Shown here in pieces: positions 24,768 through 33,146 of a DNA stretch of 64,000 nucleotides; position 1 is the stretch's first letter, and every line of letters begins with the position of its first letter. The position numbers were made by a program, and so were the translations under genes. The notes beneath the pieces were generated by a model. The model was not told the origin of the DNA. It did no database searches and worked only from the letters and a program-made list of their open reading frames with translations. Source of the DNA: JAPLMI01 sp043798375 (lineage in GTDB: Bacteria; Omnitrophota; Gorgyraeia; 2-01-FULL-45-10); the NCBI GenBank assembly GCA_043798375.1, contig JAZDOS010000029.1, positions 1 through 64,000 of the forward strand. Reading direction: 5' to 3'.

Positions 24768-25635
24768 AAAAAGGCTTTTAGCCGGGCCGCAATCGGTAAA
24801 AACAGGTGAGATCCTGTCATCGCTCGGCCTCAACACGGTGTGTGCGGAGAGCGCATGCCCCAATCTCAATGAGTGCTTTTCGGGCGGACAGGCGACATTC
24901 CTGATCCTGGGGCGAACGTGCACAAGGAGGTGCCTTTTCTGCTCGGTCGAGAAGGGTTTGCCGCAAACCCCCGACGAATCGGAGCCGTACCGCATAAGGG
25001 ACGCCGTAAGACGTCTAAATCTGGGCCACGTCGTCATAACTTCCGTGACGAGGGATGATCTGAATGACGGCGGCGCCGGGCAATTCGTTAAAGTTATTGA
25101 CGCCATCCGCGCGCTTCGCCAAGAGATCACGATAGAGGCGCTTGTGCCGGATTTTCGCGGTAATCCGGATTCAATCGATATGGTCTTATCGGCGGGTGCG
25201 GATGTTTTTTCCCATAACATAGAAACCATCGGTTCTCTCTATCCCTCAGTCAGGCAGGGGGCGGATTATAAAAAGTCTCTCGGCATATTACAAAGAGCGA
25301 AATCAATATCAAAAAATCAGGTTACGAAAAGCGGGATTATGGTAGGGCTCGGGGAGAACGAGAAAGAGGTTCTTGAAACTATTACGGATATAGCCTGGTG
25401 CGGATGCGACATTCTGACGATAGGGCAGTATCTGAGGCCGGGCGCGGCGAATTTACCCGTCAGGCGCTATGTCCTTCCGGAAGAGTTTGTTCGGTATAGA
25501 GAATTTGCGATCGGCCTGGGTTTCAAATACGCGGCTTCAGGCCCGTTTGTCAGGAGCTCGTATAAGGCAAAGGAGATGTATTCTGAATTTAGGTTGCGTC
25601 TTACGGTTAACGGTTGCGCAACTCGTAACGTATAA
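24733..25635 (+). CDS. lipA: Lipoyl synthase LipA
   Basis: Radical SAM enzyme that inserts sulfur into octanoyl groups. Auxiliary cluster cysteines C-x4-C-x5-C (CAESACPNLNEC), radical SAM cluster C-x3-C-x2-C (CTRRCLFC), and the terminal R-S-S-Y serine motif. I chose the TTG at 24733, preceded by GGAGAGAGG inside lipB; TTG 24718 has no such site. The last dozen residues (LTVNGCATRNV) are encoded by a 57-bp palindrome and lie beyond the normal end. Confidence 0.95.
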   Translation: MLTLNTNPPWLKKRLLAGPQSVKTGEILSSLGLNTVCAESACPNLNECFSGGQATFLILGRTCTRRCLFCSVEKGLPQTPDESEPYRIRDAVRRLNLGHVVITSVTRDDLNDGGAGQFVKVIDAIRALRQEITIEALVPDFRGNPDSIDMVLSAGADVFSHNIETIGSLYPSVRQGADYKKSLGILQRAKSISKNQVTKSGIMVGLGENEKEVLETITDIAWCGCDILTIGQYLRPGAANLPVRRYVLPEEFVRYREFAIGLGFKYAASGPFVRSSYKAKEMYSEFRLRLTVNGCATRNV

Positions 25636-25668
25636 CGTTATACGTAAAACGTAACGAGCAGCGCAACC
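25612..25668. repeat. 57-bp GGTTGCGC palindrome, copy 1
   Basis: Begins GGTTGCGCAACTCGTAACG and ends CGTAACGAGCAGCGCAACC, with ACGTATAACGTTATACGT at the centre. A nearly identical 57-bp copy is at 59360-59416, and similarity extends about 16 bases further downstream (ATAGACGAAA-ACGA). It codes for the LipA tail and ends the gene. Confidence 0.88.
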
Positions 25669-25701
25669 AATAGACGAAAAACGATATACGAAAGGATGTT
25701 T

Positions 25702-25932
25702 ATGACAGAGGTAAAGTTGCCGCCTATAGCTGAGGGTGTTAATAAGGCAAACGTATCATATTGGCATCGCAGTGCCGGCGATACCGTTAAGGAGGGGGAA
25801 GACCTCGTGGAGCTTGTAACCGACAAAGCGACCTTCAATCTTCCGGCGCCCGTATCCGGCACGCTAAAAGAAGTCCTTGCCGCCGAAGGCGATGAGGTAA
25901 GTGTCGGCCAGATACTCGCGAAGATAGGATAG
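25702..25932 (+). CDS. Free-standing lipoyl-domain protein
   Basis: 76 residues forming one complete lipoyl domain of the E2 type; the lipoylated Lys is in VTDKATFN. Start ATG 25702 has AAAGG six bases upstream; ATG 25696 lies too close to it. No E2 catalytic domain follows. It directly follows lpdA-lipB-lipA, so it is a likely substrate of those enzymes. It may be an independent carrier subunit or the isolated N-terminal domain of a split E2. Confidence 0.9.
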   Translation: MTEVKLPPIAEGVNKANVSYWHRSAGDTVKEGEDLVELVTDKATFNLPAPVSGTLKEVLAAEGDEVSVGQILAKIG

Positions 25933-25941
25933 CCTTTATCA

Positions 25942-25997
25942 TGAACCCCGTTAGACCTTATAGTATGTCTGGCGGGAAGGAGGTCTAATGGGGTGAA
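25942..25997. repeat. Start-site palindromic element, copy 5 (glycosyltransferase)
   Basis: Element 25946-25993 (48 bp), arms CCCCGTTAGACCT / AGGTCTAATGGGG (one G-T wobble), flanked by TGAA (25942-25945 and 25994-25997). It carries AAGGAGG before the rebuilt GTG. Leader ORF from ATG 25941: MNPVRPYSMSGGKEV. Excision leaves ATGAAGAGGATACTT. Confidence 0.87.
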
Positions 25998-27108
25998 GAG
26001 GATACTTCTTCTTTACATATCCGAGCACTCGGGGCATCATTGCGCAAGCCTGGCTATCGATCATGCCCTTCACGGGATCGACAAGGAAGTCCAGACCCTC
26101 AATATCAATTCATTTCATTACACCAATCCCATTCTGGAAAAGGTGATAAACAGGGTCTATATGGAGGTGATCCAGAAGAGGCCCGAGATATGGGATTATC
26201 TTTATGATAACCCTAAGGTTCTCAAAAATACGCAAGGCTTGAGAGAGATGATGCATAAATTCAACACCGGTAAACTGAAGACGCTTCTGGACGAATTCAA
26301 GCCCGACTGCATCGTCTGCACGCAGGCCTTTCCGTGCGGAATGGTAGCCGATTACAAGAAAAGCAACAAGCCCGACATACCGATAGTTGCCGTGCTGACA
26401 GATTACGCGCCGCATTCTTACTGGATCTACAATAACGTCGATATCTACGTGGTTCCATCTGAAGGCGCCGGGAACAAATTGATAGCAAACGGTATTGACC
26501 CGACGAGGATCAGGCCGTTCGGAATACCGGTGGATCCCGGGTTCCGGGCAACCCACGGAAGCGAGAAATCGAAGATTTGCGACAAGCTGGGGCTCGGCAG
26601 GGATAAGAGGCGCATCCTCATCATGGGAGGGACTCAAGGGCTTGGCCCGATCAAGGAGATCGTAAGGCTGCTGGATACCTCCTGTATCGATATGGAGATT
26701 CTGGTTGCCACCGGCACAAATAAAAAACTCTACGAGTCCCTGCGCGCCAGATCCTTCCGCAAGAAAGTGCTGATACTGCCTTACACCAACAACATCAACG
26801 AGCTCATGCGGGTCTCGAGCCTCATATTGACAAAACCGGGCGGAATCACGACTGCCGAGGCCCTGGCGATGGGGCTGCCCATGCTTATAATAAATCCCCT
26901 GCCGGGCCAGGAAGCTATGAATACGCAGTTCCTTCTCGGCGAAGGTGTTGCGGTCAAGGCGTCATGCCCTGACGATGTCCCCGCGATAGTGAAAGAATTG
27001 ATCGACAACGAGGCAAAGCTTAAGGCAATGAGAGGAAGGGCGCTTTCGCTCTCACGTCCCGACAGCTCGTTGGAAATAGCCAAACTCATACTGGAGCTCG
27101 CCGCATAG
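25993..27108 (+). CDS. Glycosyltransferase, MGDG synthase/UgtP-like (GT28)
   Basis: Likely transfers a sugar to diacylglycerol or a similar lipid at the membrane. 371 residues. N-terminal MGDG-synthase-type domain (LYISEHSGHHCASLAIDHAL) and C-terminal GT28 domain with KPGGITTAEALAMGLPML near residue 295. It precedes an acyltransferase and a GT2 enzyme, fitting envelope lipid assembly. GTG start is supplied by the palindromic element, with AAGGAGG in its arm. Confidence 0.92.
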   Translation: MKRILLLYISEHSGHHCASLAIDHALHGIDKEVQTLNINSFHYTNPILEKVINRVYMEVIQKRPEIWDYLYDNPKVLKNTQGLREMMHKFNTGKLKTLLDEFKPDCIVCTQAFPCGMVADYKKSNKPDIPIVAVLTDYAPHSYWIYNNVDIYVVPSEGAGNKLIANGIDPTRIRPFGIPVDPGFRATHGSEKSKICDKLGLGRDKRRILIMGGTQGLGPIKEIVRLLDTSCIDMEILVATGTNKKLYESLRARSFRKKVLILPYTNNINELMRVSSLILTKPGGITTAEALAMGLPMLIINPLPGQEAMNTQFLLGEGVAVKASCPDDVPAIVKELIDNEAKLKAMRGRALSLSRPDSSLEIAKLILELAA

Positions 27109-28011
27109 ATGATAGAAGAAACGGTTCTTTATTTGCTTTACAGGCTCGGTGTGTTTTTAGCGCTAAGCCTGCCACTCAAAGTTTCGTACAGAGTGGCATG
27201 CGCGGTTGCGGACACGTGGTACTTCATGTCATACAATGACAGGATTGCCGTAATAAAGAATATCAACGTTGTCCTCGGGAAGAAGTTTGCGGACAGGGAA
27301 TCCCGCAGGATAGCAAGGGAGGTATTCCGCAACTTCGCGAAATACCTCGTGGACTTCTTCAGATTTCCTAAGATTGATGAAGCATATATTAAAAAGTTTA
27401 TAAAGATCGAAGGCCTTGAGAATATGAACGAGGCCCTGTCGAAGGGGAAGGGCGTCGTGGCCCTGTCGGCGCATATCGGCAATTGGGAACTTGGCGCCTC
27501 GATACTTTCTTTAGCAGGGTATCCGACGGCCGCGGTCGTCCTTTCGCACAAGCACAAGAAGATAAACGATTTCTTTCTCGAGCAAAGGCGGATGTGTAAA
27601 GTTCAGCCCATAGAGATAGGAATGTCCTTGAAGGCCTGTTATAAGCTATTGAAAGGCAATAAGATTCTCGCGCTGCTCGGCGACCGGGATTTCACCAAAA
27701 ACGGCATCAAAAGCGAGTTCTTCGGGAAAAGCGCGCTTATCCCGAAAGGGCCTTCGGTATTCAGCCATAGGATAGGGTCGGCGATAGTGCCGTCATTCAT
27801 GATAAGGCAGGCTGACGATACCTTCAAATTGATATTTGAAAAGCCGATTTTTCCGGAGCCTTCAACGGAAGAAGGCTCCGCCATAGCGGCCCTGACAGGG
27901 AAGTGCACCTCTGTCATGGAGTCGTATATAAAAAGATATCCGTCACAGTGGTATGCCTTTAAATATATATGGGGTAAATCTGAACTATTGCGTCCTGATA
28001 CCATCCTATAA
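27109..28011 (+). CDS. LpxL/HtrB-family lipid acyltransferase
   Basis: 300-residue lysophospholipid/lipid A-type acyltransferase. N-terminal membrane anchor; catalytic motif SAHIGNWELG (H-x4-E form) near residue 121 and DRDFTKNGIKSEFFGK further on. Function in lipid A late acylation is likely but the acceptor is unproven. ATG overlaps the previous stop region (TAGATG); overlaps the next gene by 59 bases. Confidence 0.92.
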   Translation: MIEETVLYLLYRLGVFLALSLPLKVSYRVACAVADTWYFMSYNDRIAVIKNINVVLGKKFADRESRRIAREVFRNFAKYLVDFFRFPKIDEAYIKKFIKIEGLENMNEALSKGKGVVALSAHIGNWELGASILSLAGYPTAAVVLSHKHKKINDFFLEQRRMCKVQPIEIGMSLKACYKLLKGNKILALLGDRDFTKNGIKSEFFGKSALIPKGPSVFSHRIGSAIVPSFMIRQADDTFKLIFEKPIFPEPSTEEGSAIAALTGKCTSVMESYIKRYPSQWYAFKYIWGKSELLRPDTIL

Positions 28012-28645
28012 CGAAGCCAAAACGATAGGGCCCATAATAAAAAGGCTTAAAGCGCGCGGCATCACCGTCTATATAGTAGATGACGGGTCTACTGACCGGA
28101 CATATTCGATCGCTGCTGCCGAGGGGGCGGTAGTGTTAAGGCATAAAGAAAATACGGGCAAGGGCGCGTCGCTCAGGGAAGGGTTCAAACATATATTGAA
28201 AAAGGGGTTTGGCGCGGTCCTCGTTATGGACGGCGATAACCAGCATGAGGCCGACAGTATCGGCGACTTTACGAAAAAAATGGAAGAGACCGGTACGGAT
28301 ATCGTTATCGGAAACAGGATGTCCGATAACGCTTCGATGCCCATCGTCCGGAATTTCACAAACCGGTTCATGTCATGGCTGATCTCTAAAATATGCGGCC
28401 AGCGCGTTCCCGACACTCAATGCGGGTTCCGCCTGATCAAGGCGCATGTGTTGGAAAAGATCCGCCTGGAATCATCCAACTTTGAGATCGAATCAGAGAT
28501 CATTTTAAAGGCATCGAGGCTCGGATTTAAAATAGAATCCGTGCCTATAAAGGCGGTTTATCAGGATGAGAAGTCGCGCATAAACCCCATTATCGATACG
28601 GTCAGATTCATATTTTTCATCGTGAAAACATCTGTCAAAAGATAG
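27953..28645 (+). CDS. Glycosyltransferase family 2 (polyprenyl-phosphate sugar synthase-like)
   Basis: 230 residues. Nucleotide-sugar site VLIPSYNEAKTIG, VDDGSTDRT and the D-x-D-like MDGDNQHE; TQCGFRLI is typical of the DPM1/ArnC-like group. The C-terminal hydrophobic segment is short (FIFFIVKT), so it is probably peripheral. No other start codon follows 27953 before the conserved strand, so the long overlap with the acyltransferase gene is probably real. Confidence 0.92.
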   Translation: MPLNIYGVNLNYCVLIPSYNEAKTIGPIIKRLKARGITVYIVDDGSTDRTYSIAAAEGAVVLRHKENTGKGASLREGFKHILKKGFGAVLVMDGDNQHEADSIGDFTKKMEETGTDIVIGNRMSDNASMPIVRNFTNRFMSWLISKICGQRVPDTQCGFRLIKAHVLEKIRLESSNFEIESEIILKASRLGFKIESVPIKAVYQDEKSRINPIIDTVRFIFFIVKTSVKR

Positions 28646-28660
28646 TACGCGGGGATCTTA

Positions 28661-29311
28661 GTGAAAAGCCTTGATCTTGACTCGATGCGGGAGCGGATGA
28701 TCCGGGAGCAGCTTATCGGCCGGGGAATATCCGATAGATTTGTGCTTGACGCGTTCCGGAAAGTGCCGAGGCACAGATTTATCGATGATAAATATCTGGA
28801 AAGCGCCTACAGTGATTTCCCCCTCGCCATCGGAAATAACCAGACGATATCCCAGCCGTATATGGCTGCCCTGATGACCCAATTGCTGAAAGTCGGAAAA
28901 AGCGGAAAGGTCCTCGAGATCGGGACGGGCTCAGGCTATCAGCTCGCGATTCTATGCGAACTTGCCGGAGATGCCTATTCGGTCGAACGGATTGAAGTGT
29001 TGGCTCTCCGTTCCGGGGCGATACTGAAAGAGCTCGGATACGGCAATTTCGATATCAAAACGGGCGACGGAACGCTCGGATGGGAAGAATACGCGCCTTA
29101 CGACGGCATAGTGGTTACCGCGGCCGCCCCCGGCATACCGGAGGGGCTCCTAAACCAGCTTGCCGAGGGCGGAAGGCTCGTCATTCCGGTCGGCGGCTCT
29201 TTCGGGCAGGCGCTGACATTGGTAGAAAAGTCTGAAGGCGCCTTCAAAACTACGGAAATTTGCGCTTGCGTCTTCGTTCCGCTGATAGGAAAAAACGGGT
29301 GGGCCGCTTAA
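28661..29311 (+). CDS. pcm: Protein-L-isoaspartate O-methyltransferase
   Basis: Repairs isoaspartyl residues with SAM. 216 residues; NQTISQPYMAALM (substrate loop), SAM motif VLEIGTGSGYQLAIL, and post-motif LIPVGGS-type strand (LVIPVGGSFGQAL). GTG start. cobO begins one base after its stop. Confidence 0.94.
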   Translation: MKSLDLDSMRERMIREQLIGRGISDRFVLDAFRKVPRHRFIDDKYLESAYSDFPLAIGNNQTISQPYMAALMTQLLKVGKSGKVLEIGTGSGYQLAILCELAGDAYSVERIEVLALRSGAILKELGYGNFDIKTGDGTLGWEEYAPYDGIVVTAAAPGIPEGLLNQLAEGGRLVIPVGGSFGQALTLVEKSEGAFKTTEICACVFVPLIGKNGWAA

Positions 29312-29842
29312 ATGGCGAGGAAGAAATTTAAAACAGGATTGATTCACGTCTATACAGGCGGCGGTAAGGGGAAAACGACCGCCGCCCTGGGGCTGGCCAT
29401 CCGGGCGGCAGGCTCCGGACTTAAAGTCTCGATACATCAATTTGTAAAAAAGGGGGAATACGGCGAACTGAAAGCGCTTAAGAAGATAAAAAATATCGCT
29501 ATTAGGCAATGCGGGGGACGGTGTTTCGTTAAAGGAAAACCGAAATACGGGGATGTCGAGCGCGCCAAGAATGGTTTCAAGGCAGCCGCCAGGGACATAA
29601 ATTCCTGCAAATATGACCTTGTGATCCTCGACGAAATTAATATCGCGCTAAAGCTCGGGCTTATCAAAACTAAGGATGTGATCTCCCTTATAATCCGTAA
29701 ACCAAAAGGGGTGGAGCTTGTTTTGACGGGCAGAGGCTCGCCGGCCGCCGTCCTTAAAAAGGCGGATCTTATAACAGAGATGAGAGAGATCAAGCATCCG
29801 TTTAAATTAGGGGTGCGCGCCCGCGCAGGCATAGAGTATTAG
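29312..29842 (+). CDS. cobO: Corrinoid adenosyltransferase CobO/BtuR
   Basis: ATP:cob(I)alamin adenosyltransferase that makes adenosylcobalamin. 176 residues with P-loop TGGGKGKTTAALG at about 15, and VILDEINIALKLGL. The next transcription unit has a cobalamin riboswitch and a TonB-dependent receptor, so corrinoid uptake and activation genes sit together. Confidence 0.95.
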   Translation: MARKKFKTGLIHVYTGGGKGKTTAALGLAIRAAGSGLKVSIHQFVKKGEYGELKALKKIKNIAIRQCGGRCFVKGKPKYGDVERAKNGFKAAARDINSCKYDLVILDEINIALKLGLIKTKDVISLIIRKPKGVELVLTGRGSPAAVLKKADLITEMREIKHPFKLGVRARAGIEY

Positions 29843-29860
29843 AAAAATGTTTAATTTTTC

Positions 29861-29888
29861 TTGACACCGGCCTGTAAAAGTATATAAT
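29861..29888 (+). promoter_or_regulatory. Sigma-70 promoter for the riboswitch-receptor unit
   Basis: Consensus -35 TTGACA (29861-29866) and -10 TATAAT (29883-29888), 16-base spacing, about 25 bases upstream of the riboswitch P1 stem. Confidence 0.88.
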
Positions 29889-29913
29889 TGTTTTGTCTTT
29901 GACATATCGCGTT

Positions 29914-30124
29914 ATATAGGCGCCCGAAAGGGCTTAAAAGGGAATTCCGCCCACGCCCATTCCATGTCTTGTGTTGCATAGATGTAGAATGGGCGGGGTA
30001 ATGGAAACGGTCCCGCCGCTGTATGGGATGACGAAATTCTTAAATTATGCCATTACCCCGGATATCGGGGTGAGAAGGCGCAAGAAGAGTAGGATGACTC
30101 CCTAGTCAGAAGACCTGCCTATAT
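29914..30124 (+). ncRNA. Cobalamin riboswitch aptamer
   Basis: P1 stem ATATAGG (29914-29920) pairs with CCTATAT (30118-30124). The hallmark blocks are present: AAAGGGCTTAAAAGGGAA, the B12-box region GGTCCCGCCGCTGTATGGGA, TGACTCC...AGTCAGAAGACCTGCC. It precedes a TonB-dependent receptor gene, the classic arrangement in which adenosylcobalamin shuts down uptake. Confidence 0.95.
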
Positions 30125-30129
30125 ATAAA

Positions 30130-30157
30130 GTCAAAAGGTAAAAGTAAACCTTTTGAC
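30130..30157. repeat. AAGGTAAAAG-type hairpin in riboswitch linker
   Basis: GTCAAAAGG / CCTTTTGAC, nine perfect pairs around a ten-base loop (TAAAAGTAAA). It lies between the aptamer and the expression-platform terminator and resembles the ends of the repeats at 4530 and 22676. Confidence 0.75.
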
Positions 30158-30208
30158 GTGATGCCGTGAGAGCATCATTATATACGGGTTTGTAAAACAG
30201 GGAACTTA

Positions 30209-30240
30209 CCCTCGGCATTGATTTGCCGGGGGTTTTTGTT
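30209..30240 (+). terminator. Expression-platform terminator of the cobalamin riboswitch
   Basis: Stem CCCTCGGCA / TGCCGGGGG followed by TTTTTGTT. The upstream segment with ATGCCGTGAG could form the competing antiterminator. Consistent with transcriptional control. Confidence 0.85.
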
Positions 30241-30249
30241 ATTTGAGCA

Positions 30250-30294
30250 TCCGCCGAAGCACCTACTCTATTGCGAGTTGATTGCGAAGGCGGA
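30250..30294. repeat. CTTCGCAATCAA-type hairpin element, copy 3 (inverted)
   Basis: Reverse complement of the 45-bp element at 4065-4109: same length, arms TCCGCC / GGCGGA, inner blocks CGAAGCACCT and GTTGATTGCGAA. Only the middle 13 or so bases differ. It lies between the riboswitch terminator and the receptor start. Confidence 0.85.
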
Positions 30295-30316
30295 TAAAGA
30301 ATGGGAAGGAGCAAAC

Positions 30317-32398
30317 ATGAAAAGGATTTTGATTTTTTTTGTAGGCTTTATTTTTATTTCAAATATTGCCTTTGCAGAAAACGTGGAGGATAAGGCAAAG
30401 CCGAGCATATTGGGTAAATCGCTCGACGAGACCCTCTCTTCATTTAAGGAAATACTGACACCGTATTATCGACTCGATCCTATAGTGATCACACCGACAA
30501 GATATGAGGATCCGTCATTAAATGTAAGCAGCAATGTTTCGGTCATTGACGAAAAAAGAATAGGGGAGTGCTATCCCAAATATGTCCCGGATTTGTTAAG
30601 GGATGAGGCGGGTGTCGTGGTGAGCGATCTCCTGGGGAACGGAAAGGCTGTTAGGGTCGATATACGCGGGTTCGGTGATTCAGCGCCCCTCAACGTATTA
30701 GTCCTGGTCGATGGCCGGAGAACTAATCAGATCGACCTATCCGGTGCGGATTGGATTCAGATAGATCCGGCAGCTATAGAGCGAATAGAAGTTGTACGTG
30801 GACCGCAGACCGTGTTGTATGGTGATAATGCGACTGCCGGCGTTGTCAACATCGTTACCAAGAGCGGCGCCAAGAAAAAACCTGCAATAGGGTTTATTTA
30901 TGACGTCGGTTCTTACAGATATTCGTCATGGAAAGGCTATATTGAAGGGGGGAGCAATTTTTTGGATTATTTCGCAATGGCATCAACCAGCTACAATAAC
31001 GGCTATAGGATAAACAATGATCTCGAAACCGTCGATTATAATGCAAAAGTGACCATGAAGCCTGACGAAAACTTTAAGCTAACTAGTTCCGCCGCATATC
31101 ATAAGGATCGGTACGGCCAGCCTGGGGCAGTAAAACCCGCGGATATCAACAGGATAGGGAGAAGAGGCAGTATAAACCCTGACGATCGCGCCAAAACAGA
31201 AGATTACTATTATATGCTTACGCCTGAAATAACGAAAGATTTAAGTTTTGGCGAAGTCACACTTTCAGGCGATGCGCTTTTTCGATCGAGAAGCACCAGC
31301 TCTGCAAGTTATTTTACCGGAGGCAGTAATTTCATAACTCACCTTTTGAAAACCATAGGATTTACTCCGAAAGCAGCTTTTATAGCCGAGATATTCGGTA
31401 TAAAAAACAGGCTTATGGGCGGATTTGACTATTATGGTAGCATAGACAAGATACGTAGCGGGTATCCTTCGGCGCCGGATACGATTATCATAGATAAGAA
31501 AACAGGAGGGGTCTATTTGACGGATACCGTCGAGCTCCCGTTCCAGCTTATCGCCGACGCGGGAGTCAGGACGGAGTGGGCTTATTATAAGTTCGACCAA
31601 CAAGCGGTCGGCCATTCCAAGAACCAGAGATGGCCTTTCGAATATGCCTGCGAAGCAGGACTGACTTATAAATACAATGACAGGTCATCCATATACGGCC
31701 GTTATAGCCGTTCGTTCAGATTCCCTACCACGGAGGAATGGTACCAATCGTTATGGGTCGATTCATATGGTAATGTGATTAGCGGCGGGCTTAACCTCGG
31801 GCTTGAGCCTCAGACCGCGAACAACTATGAAATAGGCATAAAGGAAAACTCATCCAAGTATATAAACGTCAACGCAAATTACCATATCATGGACGTCAAT
31901 GACGAGCTATTCTATGATCCGTTGGTATGGCAGAATTCCATCTACAATCATACCCTACATCATGGGTTAAATCTCGAAACCGATTTTTACCTTTTGGATT
32001 GCGTGCGCGCCTTTTTCAATTATACCTACCAAAGGGCGTTATTTGTCGGTGACAAATTAGCGGGTAACGAGATTCCGCTTGTGCCAAGGAATAAAATTTC
32101 TACCGGTATTAAATACACCCTCAAGGACTGTTTCAATGTAGTTTACAGCATAGACTATGTCGGCGCGCGAAGATTCGCCAACGACGTCCGTAATGATATG
32201 CCGGATTTGAAAGAGCATATAGTGCATAATATAAAATTCTCGTATTATAAATATGGGTTTGAAGTATACGGTGCGATCAACAATATTTTTAATACGGAAT
32301 ATACCGAGTATGGGGCGCTCGATTTCTATTTGACTAATCCGGGATACTACCCATCACCCAGGCTCAATGGCTCAATGGGTATAAGGTACAAATTCTAG
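30317..32398 (+). CDS. btuB: TonB-dependent receptor, probable cobalamin transporter BtuB
   Basis: Outer-membrane gated channel, 693 residues. Signal peptide MKRILIFFVGFIFISNIAFA; TonB-box-like IVITPTRYED at about 55; plug domain (VRVDIRGFGDSAPLNVLVLV; ERIEVVRGPQTVLYGDNATA); long beta-barrel ending in aromatic GSMGIRYKF. Start ATG 30317 has GGAAGGAG; an upstream in-frame ATG lies in the terminator. The cobalamin riboswitch and adjacent cobO support a corrinoid ligand. Confidence 0.93.
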   Translation: MKRILIFFVGFIFISNIAFAENVEDKAKPSILGKSLDETLSSFKEILTPYYRLDPIVITPTRYEDPSLNVSSNVSVIDEKRIGECYPKYVPDLLRDEAGVVVSDLLGNGKAVRVDIRGFGDSAPLNVLVLVDGRRTNQIDLSGADWIQIDPAAIERIEVVRGPQTVLYGDNATAGVVNIVTKSGAKKKPAIGFIYDVGSYRYSSWKGYIEGGSNFLDYFAMASTSYNNGYRINNDLETVDYNAKVTMKPDENFKLTSSAAYHKDRYGQPGAVKPADINRIGRRGSINPDDRAKTEDYYYMLTPEITKDLSFGEVTLSGDALFRSRSTSSASYFTGGSNFITHLLKTIGFTPKAAFIAEIFGIKNRLMGGFDYYGSIDKIRSGYPSAPDTIIIDKKTGGVYLTDTVELPFQLIADAGVRTEWAYYKFDQQAVGHSKNQRWPFEYACEAGLTYKYNDRSSIYGRYSRSFRFPTTEEWYQSLWVDSYGNVISGGLNLGLEPQTANNYEIGIKENSSKYINVNANYHIMDVNDELFYDPLVWQNSIYNHTLHHGLNLETDFYLLDCVRAFFNYTYQRALFVGDKLAGNEIPLVPRNKISTGIKYTLKDCFNVVYSIDYVGARRFANDVRNDMPDLKEHIVHNIKFSYYKYGFEVYGAINNIFNTEYTEYGALDFYLTNPGYYPSPRLNGSMGIRYKF

Positions 32399-32448
32399 AC
32401 GAACAAAAGGGTCACACCCATTTGTTTTATTGATATAACCGCGATATG

Positions 32449-32504
32449 ACCGCGTCGGTCTGCCGGCAGTTTTCTGCGGAGTTGACCGACGCGGCCTGTT
32501 TTTG
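32449..32504 (+). terminator. Terminator after btuB
   Basis: Arms ACCGCGTCGGTC / GACCGACGCGG around a large loop, followed by CCTGTTTTTG. A related TGACCGACGCGGTCA palindrome occurs at 38913-38927. Confidence 0.75.
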
Positions 32505-32533
32505 TTGACAAAGTATACATTTTAGTGTATACT
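32505..32533 (+). promoter_or_regulatory. Promoter of the toxin-antitoxin pair
   Basis: -35 TTGACA (32505-32510), -10 TATACT (32528-32533), 17-base spacing; starts at the end of the preceding terminator. Confidence 0.85.
32513..32532. promoter_or_regulatory. Palindromic operator overlapping the promoter
   Basis: GTATACA-TTTTAG-TGTATAC, 7-bp inverted repeats covering the spacer and most of the -10 box. The placement suggests autorepression by the antitoxin, as usual in such pairs. Confidence 0.75.
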
Positions 32534-32552
32534 TATTACGGAGGTGAGAAAT

Positions 32553-32825
32553 ATGACCAGGAACGTAACTCTTAAAGCGCTGCGGCCGAGGCTGCCCAGG
32601 ATAATCGATGATATCGATTCGAAGATGGACCGTTTTGTCATCACAAGAAGGGGAAAGCCTGTGGCGCTTATGATGTCGGTTGATGATTATGAAAGCCTCC
32701 TTGAGACGCTGGATATACTCGGCGACAAGGGGCTGATGAAGAAGATAAGAAAGGCCGAGGCGGAGATCAAAAAGGGAAACTTCAAGACGCTGGATAAGAT
32801 AGATAAGGAACTCGGAATTGCATAA
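32553..32825 (+). CDS. Antitoxin, Phd/YefM family
   Basis: 90 residues. N-terminal Phd/YefM fold (LKALRPRLPRIIDDIDS; VITRRGKPVALMMSVDDYES) that dimerises and binds the operator; charged C-terminal part (KKIRKAEAEIKKGNFKTLDK) to neutralise the toxin. ATG 32553 has GGAGGTG seven bases upstream. Overlaps the toxin gene by eight bases. Confidence 0.9.
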   Translation: MTRNVTLKALRPRLPRIIDDIDSKMDRFVITRRGKPVALMMSVDDYESLLETLDILGDKGLMKKIRKAEAEIKKGNFKTLDKIDKELGIA

Positions 32826-33078
32826 GATAACGTTGACAAAATCGGCCGAAAAAGATTATCTTTATCTATATCGGACAAACCGGCCGATTTTTGAGAGAAT
32901 CAGGAAATCGCTGTACTCAATCGCCGAAAATCCGCGTCAAGGCAAACCGCTCAAATTCAAACTGAAGGGCAGGTGGTCCTGCCGGATTGGCGTCTATCGT
33001 ATAATTTATACAATCCAACATTCAATCCTTACCGTAGAAGTGCTGGATATCGGCCATCGAAGAGATGCATATCGATAA
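32818..33078 (+). CDS. RelE/ParE-family toxin
   Basis: 86 residues with the RelE-type fold: ITLTKSAEKDYLYL, a helix pair (IFERIRKSLYSIAENPRQGK), then PLKFKLKGRWSCRIGVYRII and a terminal VLDIGHRRDAY. Probably an mRNA interferase of the YoeB/RelE group. TTG start inside the antitoxin gene. Confidence 0.9.
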   Translation: MHKITLTKSAEKDYLYLYRTNRPIFERIRKSLYSIAENPRQGKPLKFKLKGRWSCRIGVYRIIYTIQHSILTVEVLDIGHRRDAYR

Positions 33079-33146
33079 TTATTGATTTCCGGCTTGAAAT
33101 TAATCCGATTTTAGATTATCCTATTAAGGAAAAGCAGGGGGTATCT

